The notes under the pieces are model-generated. The model was not told the DNA's origin. It did not search any database and worked only from the letters and a program-made list of their open reading frames with translations. From the NCBI GenBank assembly GCA_020345785.1, contig CP070771.1, positions 4,007,825 through 4,017,429 on the forward strand: a DNA stretch of 9,605 nucleotides, read 5' to 3'. This DNA comes from Desulfobacterales bacterium (GTDB taxonomy: Bacteria; Desulfobacterota; Desulfobacteria; Desulfobacterales; JAFDCJ01). Position 1 is the first letter of the stretch. Every line of letters starts with the position of its first letter. Shown one piece after another: positions 5,854 through 9,605 of this stretch. A program made the translations under genes and the position numbers.

Positions 5854-5869
5854 GTACTTATAAAAGTAC
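5854..5869. promoter_or_regulatory. Inverted repeat near the arsM ribosome site
   Basis: GTACTT (5854-5859) and AAGTAC (5864-5869) are perfect complements around ATAA. They could be a second operator or a small hairpin in the arsM leader. The sequence differs from the two TTCGA sites. Confidence 0.4.
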
Positions 5870-5900
5870 GGAACTACAAACAATATAAAGGAGAAACCAA

Positions 5901-6758
5901 ATGCAAAACGAAGAAAAAGAAACTATCCGACAGGTAGTTCGAGAACGTTATGGCAGTGTTGCAAGATCGGCCACGGATGTCAGCGGTAAGGGTTCAACGT
6001 CATCTTGTTGCGGGCAATCCGAGCCCTCGGTCTCAACCCACCCGGCCTCTTCCTGCTGCGGTGGGCCGCAAATCACCCCGCAGCAAATTTCCACGCTCAT
6101 GGGGTATTCCAAGGAAGATTTCAGGAGTGTCGTCGAAGGTGCAAACCTGGGCTTAGGCTGCGGCAATCCGGTCGCTCTGGCTTCGCTTAAGCCGGGAGAA
6201 ACGGTGGTGGATCTTGGCAGCGGCGGGGGATTTGACTGCTTCCTGGCGGCCAAACAGGTCGGCGATACCGGTCGGGTTATCGGAGTGGATATGACACCCG
6301 ATATGCTCAGCAGGGCCAGAGCCAACGCCGAAAAAATGAGAACCACAAACGTCGAATTTCGCCTGGGTGAGATCGAAAACCTGCCGGTGGCCGACAACAC
6401 AGCTGATATCATCATGTCCAATTGTGTCATCAACCTCTCACCGGAGAAACTAAAAGTATATCGCGAAGCCTTTCGCATCCTGAAACCCGGCGGGCGTTTG
6501 GCTATTGCAGATGTTGTCGCCACTGCGCCACTGCCGGCTGAAATTCAGCAAAGCCTGGCCCTGGTGTCCGCCTGTGTCGGCGGTGCCGCCACAATTGACG
6601 ATACGAAAGGAATGCTACAGGAAGCCGGATTTGAGGATATCAGGATCACGGCCAAAGATGAAAGTCGTAAACTCATTTCCCAATGGGTGCCCGGAGAAAA
6701 TAAAAACGCCGGAGACTACGTTGTTTCAGCCTATATTGAGGCGAGAAAGCCGGTTTAG
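5901..6758 (+). CDS. arsM: Arsenite S-adenosylmethionine methyltransferase
   Basis: 285 residues, near the usual ArsM length. It adds methyl groups from SAM to trivalent arsenic, making methylated and volatile arsenicals, and works in the cytosol with thiols. SAM motif I is VVDLGSGGGFDCF (102-114), preceded by GLGCGNP with Cys87. SNCVINL (Cys175) and SACVGGA (Cys225) supply the two main arsenic-binding cysteines, and Cys87 is the expected extra one. The N-terminus has two Cys pairs, SSCCG (36-37) and SSCCGG (52-53), which can load arsenic. The start has AAAGGAG at 5887-5893. It follows arsR and carries a matching operator, so arsenite should induce it. No arsenic efflux gene is in the window. 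Confidence 0.93.
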   Translation: MQNEEKETIRQVVRERYGSVARSATDVSGKGSTSSCCGQSEPSVSTHPASSCCGGPQITPQQISTLMGYSKEDFRSVVEGANLGLGCGNPVALASLKPGETVVDLGSGGGFDCFLAAKQVGDTGRVIGVDMTPDMLSRARANAEKMRTTNVEFRLGEIENLPVADNTADIIMSNCVINLSPEKLKVYREAFRILKPGGRLAIADVVATAPLPAEIQQSLALVSACVGGAATIDDTKGMLQEAGFEDIRITAKDESRKLISQWVPGENKNAGDYVVSAYIEARKPV

Positions 6759-6809
6759 ATGCGATTTTTGAATGGATTCGAATTTCTTGTAAAAGCAGAG
6801 GAAAATAAA

Positions 6810-6995
6810 ATGAGCGAAGAAAAAATCGGCAGATTTAAAAAAATAAGGGCGGCAATCTGCCACAATTGCCCGCTGTGCATACATGCCAGGAAAAACCCGC
6901 AGTCGACTATCGGTAAAATTTTACACCACAAACTGCATGCTGATCATTGCCCGATGTGGAAGGCCGAACAAGAAGTATATGGCAAGGAGGGTTAA
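6810..6995 (+). CDS. Small CxxCxxC cysteine/histidine-rich protein
   Basis: 61 residues with the core CHNCPLC (Cys17, Cys20, Cys23) and HADHC (His43, His46, Cys47), a spacing that suits zinc, iron-sulfur or arsenic binding. There is no signal peptide, and the N-terminus is basic (RFKKIRAA). The ATG at 6810 follows GAGG. An in-frame ATG at 6759 sits directly on the arsM stop, so a 17-residue longer form is possible. It lies between arsM and the OadG gene; its end carries the strong ribosome site of the next 7-codon ORF. I recognise no named family. A metal-binding helper of ArsM or of the membrane pump is inferred only from context. Confidence 0.75.
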   Translation: MSEEKIGRFKKIRAAICHNCPLCIHARKNPQSTIGKILHHKLHADHCPMWKAEQEVYGKEG

Positions 6996-6997
6996 TC

Positions 6998-7021
6998 ATG
7001 GAAGATGTTGACTTTCAATAG
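6998..7021 (+). CDS. Seven-codon ORF with strong ribosome site
   Basis: ATG at 6998 reads MEDVDFQ and stops at TAG 7019-7021. AAGGAGG (6984-6990), inside the end of the previous gene, is an ideal ribosome site at the right distance, and the ATG is three bases from the preceding stop, so coupled translation is expected. It resembles the first residues of the OadG-like protein at 7140 (MDNFTFG). It may be a leader peptide or a stump of a second OadG-like gene. Confidence 0.4.
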   Translation: MEDVDFQ

Positions 7022-7057
7022 CAATAATGCTTAAGAGAAGATTCGACCACCTAACGC

Positions 7058-7087
7058 TTGAAAGGCTATTCGGAAATATTGTATAAA
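7058..7087 (+). promoter_or_regulatory. Possible promoter for oadG-oadB
   Basis: TTGAAA (7058-7063), 18 bases, TATAAA (7082-7087), ending about 50 bases before the OadG-like ATG. It suggests the pump genes can be transcribed apart from arsM. Confidence 0.45.
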
Positions 7088-7139
7088 TCTTTTTAATCGA
7101 TAGCATTACTTTTAATCCATTACCTTTGAGGAGGATTGC

Positions 7140-7274
7140 ATGGACAATTTTACTTTCGGAGTGACAATGATGGTTACCGGCATGGGGGGTACCTTGTTGG
7201 CGCTGGCGCTGCTTGCCGTCCTCATGAATGTCTTGAAACTGATATTCCCGATTAAGAAAGAAAAAGACAAATAA
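7140..7274 (+). CDS. OadG-like small membrane subunit of sodium-pumping decarboxylase
   Basis: 44 residues. FGVTMMVTGMGGTLLALALLAVLMNVL forms one transmembrane helix that begins with the FGxT...GMG pattern of OadG/gamma subunits, and a short charged tail IKKEKDK follows. Family members hold the alpha and beta subunits together and are usually about twice this length, with a Pro/Ala linker and zinc-binding C-terminus that are missing here. The ATG has GAGGAGGA (7128-7135) upstream. It is followed 27 bases later by the beta subunit. Confidence 0.7.
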   Translation: MDNFTFGVTMMVTGMGGTLLALALLAVLMNVLKLIFPIKKEKDK

Positions 7275-7301
7275 ACTTTTCACGGTGAGCGAGGTTTAAT
7301 T

Positions 7302-8441
7302 ATGTTAGATGCAATTGTAGATGGATTAAGCGGGCTCGTGGCCGGATTCGCCCACCTGCATTGGTCGAATCCCGTGATGATTGCAGTCGGATGTCTTCTC
7401 CTTTACCTTGGCATTAAAAAGGACGTGGAGCCTCTTCTGTTGGTTCCAATCGGATTCGGCGCCATTCTGACAAATATCCCCCTGGCGGATTTAATGGGAG
7501 ATGAGGGATTTCTGAGAACCATTTACAATATGGGCATAGCGAATGAACTTTTCCCCCTTTTGATCTTTATCGGAATCGGAGCCATGACGGATTTTGGTCC
7601 CCTCCTTGAGAATCCCAAGATATTTCTCCTCGGCGCTGCCGGGCAGTTCGGTATTTTTCTGACTATCGCTCTGGCGCTGATTTTCGGTTTTCCAAAATTG
7701 GATGCAGTGGCCATCGGCATTATCGGCGCCTGCGACGGCCCGACGGCGATATATGTGACGTCCAAGTACGCCCCGCATCTGCTGGGAGCCGTTTCGGTCG
7801 CCGCCTACTCCTATATGAGCCTCGTGCCGGTTATCCAGCCTCCGATAATGAAACTGTTGACGTCGCAAAAGGAACGAACGCTTAAAATGCAGCCCACGCA
7901 AAAACCGGCCTCCAAAAGTGTCAAGATCGTATTTCCGATTGTCGTGACAATCATCGGAGGACTTATTGCTCCCAAAGGCCTGCCGCTATTGGCAACGATT
8001 ATGCTCGGCAATCTGATGAAAGAATGCGGAGTCGTCAGCCGCCTCACCCATGCATCCGAAAATGAAATTGCCAACGTCGTAACCCTATTCCTCGGGATTT
8101 CCATCGGCGCGACCATGGACGGCAAACTCTTCTTAACCGGCCAGACGCTTCTTATTCTGGGATTTGGATTCATTGCGATTTGTCTGGACACCGTCTGCGG
8201 GGTTTTGTTCGGAAAACTCATGAACTGGCTGACGGGCGGAAAGATCAATCCTTTGATCGGAGCTGCCGGTATTTCCGCTTATCCCATGGCGGCGCGCGTC
8301 GTCCAGAAAGAAGGCCAGAAATACAATCGAAGCAATTATCTACTCATGCATGCGGTCGGAGCAAACACCGGCGGCCAGGTAGGTTCTGTCATGGCAGCCG
8401 CAATTATGCTATCCGTATTGTTCGGAATGGGCCTCATTTAA
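7302..8441 (+). CDS. Sodium-pumping decarboxylase beta subunit (OadB/MmdB/GcdB family)
   Basis: 379 residues, about nine hydrophobic segments, close to the family's usual 370-430. These integral membrane proteins couple decarboxylation of a carboxybiotin to outward sodium transport. Conserved pieces seen: LLIFIGIGAMTDFGPLL (86-102), GACDGPTAIY (142-151, Asp145 equivalent to OadB Asp203), YSYMSLVPVIQPPIMKLLT (169-187, Tyr171 equivalent to Tyr229), and the C-terminal HAVGANTGGQVGSV (350-363, Asn355 and Ser362 region). No alpha (carboxyltransferase) or biotin gene is in the window, so the partner must be elsewhere or the protein has another role. GAGG (7291-7294) sets the start. Confidence 0.88.
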   Translation: MLDAIVDGLSGLVAGFAHLHWSNPVMIAVGCLLLYLGIKKDVEPLLLVPIGFGAILTNIPLADLMGDEGFLRTIYNMGIANELFPLLIFIGIGAMTDFGPLLENPKIFLLGAAGQFGIFLTIALALIFGFPKLDAVAIGIIGACDGPTAIYVTSKYAPHLLGAVSVAAYSYMSLVPVIQPPIMKLLTSQKERTLKMQPTQKPASKSVKIVFPIVVTIIGGLIAPKGLPLLATIMLGNLMKECGVVSRLTHASENEIANVVTLFLGISIGATMDGKLFLTGQTLLILGFGFIAICLDTVCGVLFGKLMNWLTGGKINPLIGAAGISAYPMAARVVQKEGQKYNRSNYLLMHAVGANTGGQVGSVMAAAIMLSVLFGMGLI

Positions 8442-8531
8442 AGCCAAACTTCCGCCGGCCGAATGCAAGACCTGAACTTTTTTTGGGATGGCTATTACAG
8501 CGTTCCGAAATTTTAGATCATTTTAGTCATT

Positions 8532-8560
8532 TTCAATTTTAGTTCATTCATAACTATAAA
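8532..8560 (+). promoter_or_regulatory. Possible promoter of the mgtE leader
   Basis: TTCAAT (8532-8537), 17 bases, TATAAA (8555-8560) in an AT-rich stretch after oadB. The -10 is good and the -35 weak. Transcription would start near 8567, just before the inverted repeat at 8576-8603, giving a leader of about 300 bases ahead of mgtE. Confidence 0.4.
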
Positions 8561-8575
8561 ATACAAACACTTAAT

Positions 8576-8603
8576 CGATATCGACAACAAATTGTCGATA
8601 TCG
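8576..8603. promoter_or_regulatory. Perfect 12-bp inverted repeat
   Basis: CGATATCGACAA (8576-8587) and TTGTCGATATCG (8592-8603) are perfect complements around CAAA. It may be an operator or an RNA hairpin just after the predicted mgtE leader start, or a weak terminator for oadB (only CTTTGTT follows). Its half-site TCGACA/TGTCGA recalls the ArsR sites, but the spacing differs. Confidence 0.55.
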
Positions 8604-8610
8604 CTTTGTT

Positions 8611-8646
8611 CAGCGCCTAAGCTTATGCAAGCGCAGGTAGGCGCTG
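8611..8646 (+). promoter_or_regulatory. Nested hairpin in the mgtE leader
   Basis: CAGCGCCTA (8611-8619) pairs perfectly with TAGGCGCTG (8638-8646). Inside, GCTT (8621-8624) pairs with AAGC (8629-8632). There is no T-tract. It ends about 17 bases before the ribosome site of the leader ORF and does not match the M-box consensus. Confidence 0.5.
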
Positions 8647-8674
8647 ATGATGAACCCAAGTTGGAGGAATCACC

Positions 8675-8812
8675 ATGAGCGACTCGGATGGCACTTATAG
8701 TCGCCAACACAAAACTAAGGAACTGACAATAGTCGATCCGAACGAAACTGGACCGCGACGAAGACACCTTGCGGCACGTGATGTGAACGGTCGGCCCTGC
8801 ATCCGAGCATAG
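8675..8812 (+). CDS. Candidate leader peptide ahead of mgtE, 45 residues
   Basis: The ORF begins MSDSDGTYSRQHK and ends VNGRPCIRA, stopping at TAG 8810-8812. GGAGG (8663-8667) lies seven bases before the ATG, an ideal ribosome site. The peptide starts with acidic residues (Asp3, Asp5), contains Pro22, Pro27 and Pro41, and has RRR at 28-30. The stop is 59 bases before the mgtE ATG, within reach of an SD-masking structure. In Salmonella, short acidic/proline-rich peptides such as MgtL sense magnesium through ribosome behaviour; a similar role here is inference. No known family was recognised, and the peptide has no membrane segment. Confidence 0.5.
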   Translation: MSDSDGTYSRQHKTKELTIVDPNETGPRRRHLAARDVNGRPCIRA

Positions 8813-8830
8813 CCCACCGGTTCTCCTCCG

Positions 8831-8865
8831 GCCGCGCCCGCCTCCCGCCGCGGCAGAATGGGAGG
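8831..8865 (+). promoter_or_regulatory. Element able to hide the mgtE ribosome site
   Basis: CCTCCC (8841-8846) is a perfect complement of GGGAGG (8860-8865), the mgtE ribosome site, 13 bases apart. An alternative stem, GCCGCG (8831-8836) with CGCGGC (8849-8854), competes with it. A second CTCCTCC (8823-8829) could also pair with GGAGG. The two stems together could switch translation on and off. Confidence 0.5.
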
Positions 8866-8871
8866 TGAACC

Positions 8872-9605
8872 ATGAACAACAAGAATCCACTCCTGGTTCC
8901 CGAGCTCCGTGAGATGCTGGCGGCCGGAAACGCCAAAGTCCTGCGCGATTTCTGTGAAGGAGGACACCCTGCCGTTGTTGCCGAGCTGATTTCCGCCCTT
9001 TCCGCCCAAGAAGCCTGGGCGGTAATCGGTTATGTTGGCCTGCAGCTGCGCGCGGAGATCTTCAGTCATCTCGAAAATGATCTTATGGTTGAGATGATAG
9101 AGACCCTGCGGCGCGACGAAATTGCCCGCCTCTTGACCGAAATGCCCCACGACGAACGCGCCGATCTGTTCAAGCGGCTGCCGGAAGAAAAACGCGAAGC
9201 CGTTCTTCCGGCCCTGGCCCAAGCCGAGCGGGAGGACATCCGCCGCCTGACGGCCTACAGGGAAGGAACTGCGGGTGCGGTTATGACCTCAGATTATGCC
9301 ACTCTCTCACAGCAATTGACCGTTTCACAGGCAATCGAGCGCCTCAGGGAAGTCGCACCGGACAAGGAGACCATCTATTACGCCTATGTGGTGGATGAAC
9401 ACCGCAAGCTGTTGGGGTTTGTTTCTCTCAAGGATCTTATCGTGGCCCGGCGGGAATCTCGGGTCGGGGACATCATGCACCGCGACGTCATTTTCGCCCG
9501 GGTTGAAGACGACCAGGAAGAGGCGGCCCGCAAAATCCAGAAATACGACCTCCTTGCCCTGCCGGTGCTCAATGGCAACGACGCCTTGGTAGGAATCATC
9601 ACCCA
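8872..9605 (+). CDS. mgtE: Magnesium transporter MgtE, N-terminal part (cut by the window end)
   Basis: 244 complete residues are visible and the gene runs off the right edge. MgtE is a magnesium channel of the inner membrane that is closed by magnesium bound in its cytosolic domain. The first part (about 30-130) is the MgtE N-domain of short helical repeats: HPAVVAELI (32-40), LLTEMPHDERADLFKRLP (87-104). Then TAGAVMTSDYATL (133-145) opens a CBS pair, with VSLKDLIVA (184-192) and RVGDIMHRDVI (197-207) leading into the second CBS repeat. The membrane domain is not yet reached. GGGAGG (8860-8865) precedes ATG 8872. Codon use is clearly more GC-rich than in the genes to the left. Confidence 0.92.
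   Translation, partial: MNNKNPLLVPELREMLAAGNAKVLRDFCEGGHPAVVAELISALSAQEAWAVIGYVGLQLRAEIFSHLENDLMVEMIETLRRDEIARLLTEMPHDERADLFKRLPEEKREAVLPALAQAEREDIRRLTAYREGTAGAVMTSDYATLSQQLTVSQAIERLREVAPDKETIYYAYVVDEHRKLLGFVSLKDLIVARRESRVGDIMHRDVIFARVEDDQEEAARKIQKYDLLALPVLNGNDALVGIIT

Noticed and set aside
5948..6523. A 191-codon open frame antisense to arsM
   Set aside because: It is a shadow of the GC-rich arsM codons; arsM on the plus strand carries all diagnostic motifs.
8447..8488. Rho-independent terminator right after oadB (TTCCGCCGGCCGAA then a run of seven T)
   Set aside because: The stem is short and mismatched and about 20 bases separate it from the T-run.
8567..8860. M-box or TPP/cobalamin-type riboswitch upstream of mgtE
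   Set aside because: The consensus blocks I know for these classes are not present; only hairpins and an SD-masking element are seen.
1..9605. CRISPR array, transposase, tRNA or integrase
   Set aside because: No repeated spacer pattern, no such protein and no cloverleaf were found on either strand by reading.

Overview
The window reads as chromosomal DNA of an anaerobic, probably sulfate-reducing bacterium of the Desulfobacterota (former Deltaproteobacteria). This is an inference from gene content (orphan OadG/OadB sodium-pump subunits, arsenite methyltransferase, an ECF sigma factor beside an AhpD-like protein, an MgtE transporter) and protein style. No rRNA, tRNA, CRISPR array, transposase or phage gene is visible.

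Left part (1-2410). A promoter and a possible 31-codon ORF precede a stand-alone cyclic-nucleotide-binding-fold protein with no DNA-binding domain. A class I SAM-dependent methyltransferase follows. On the minus strand lie two damaged-looking genes: the front half of a GNAT acetyltransferase, butted out of frame against a Cys-containing protein that resembles L-2-amino-thiazoline-4-carboxylate hydrolases and seems to lack its own start.

Middle (2480-5385). A metallo-beta-lactamase-fold hydrolase (minus) and a zinc-ribbon/HEAT-like/zinc-ribbon protein (plus) are divergently transcribed from good promoters. Next is an ECF sigma-70 gene broken by two apparent single-base deletions, then an AhpD/carboxymuconolactone-decarboxylase-like protein with a CxxC redox motif.

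Arsenic and sodium-pump region (5406-8441). ArsR has an almost ideal sigma-70 promoter whose predicted start of transcription falls at the ATG, so its mRNA is probably leaderless. A TTCGA...TCGAA-type palindrome over that start recurs upstream of arsM, suggesting that ArsR controls both. ArsM carries all the cysteines expected for arsenite methylation. After it come a 61-residue CxxCxxC protein, a 7-codon ORF with a strong ribosome site, a 44-residue OadG-like membrane peptide and a complete OadB-type sodium-pump beta subunit. No carboxyltransferase or biotin subunit is present.

Right end (8442-9605). A 430-base region holds a likely promoter, a 12-bp perfect inverted repeat, a 9-bp hairpin and an unannotated 45-codon ORF with its own strong ribosome site. 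It ends in an element able to hide the mgtE ribosome site. The mgtE gene runs off the window. The layout suggests leader-peptide control of a magnesium transporter and is one of the two most interesting points here. The other is the arsM / small-Cys-protein / orphan OadGB cluster.
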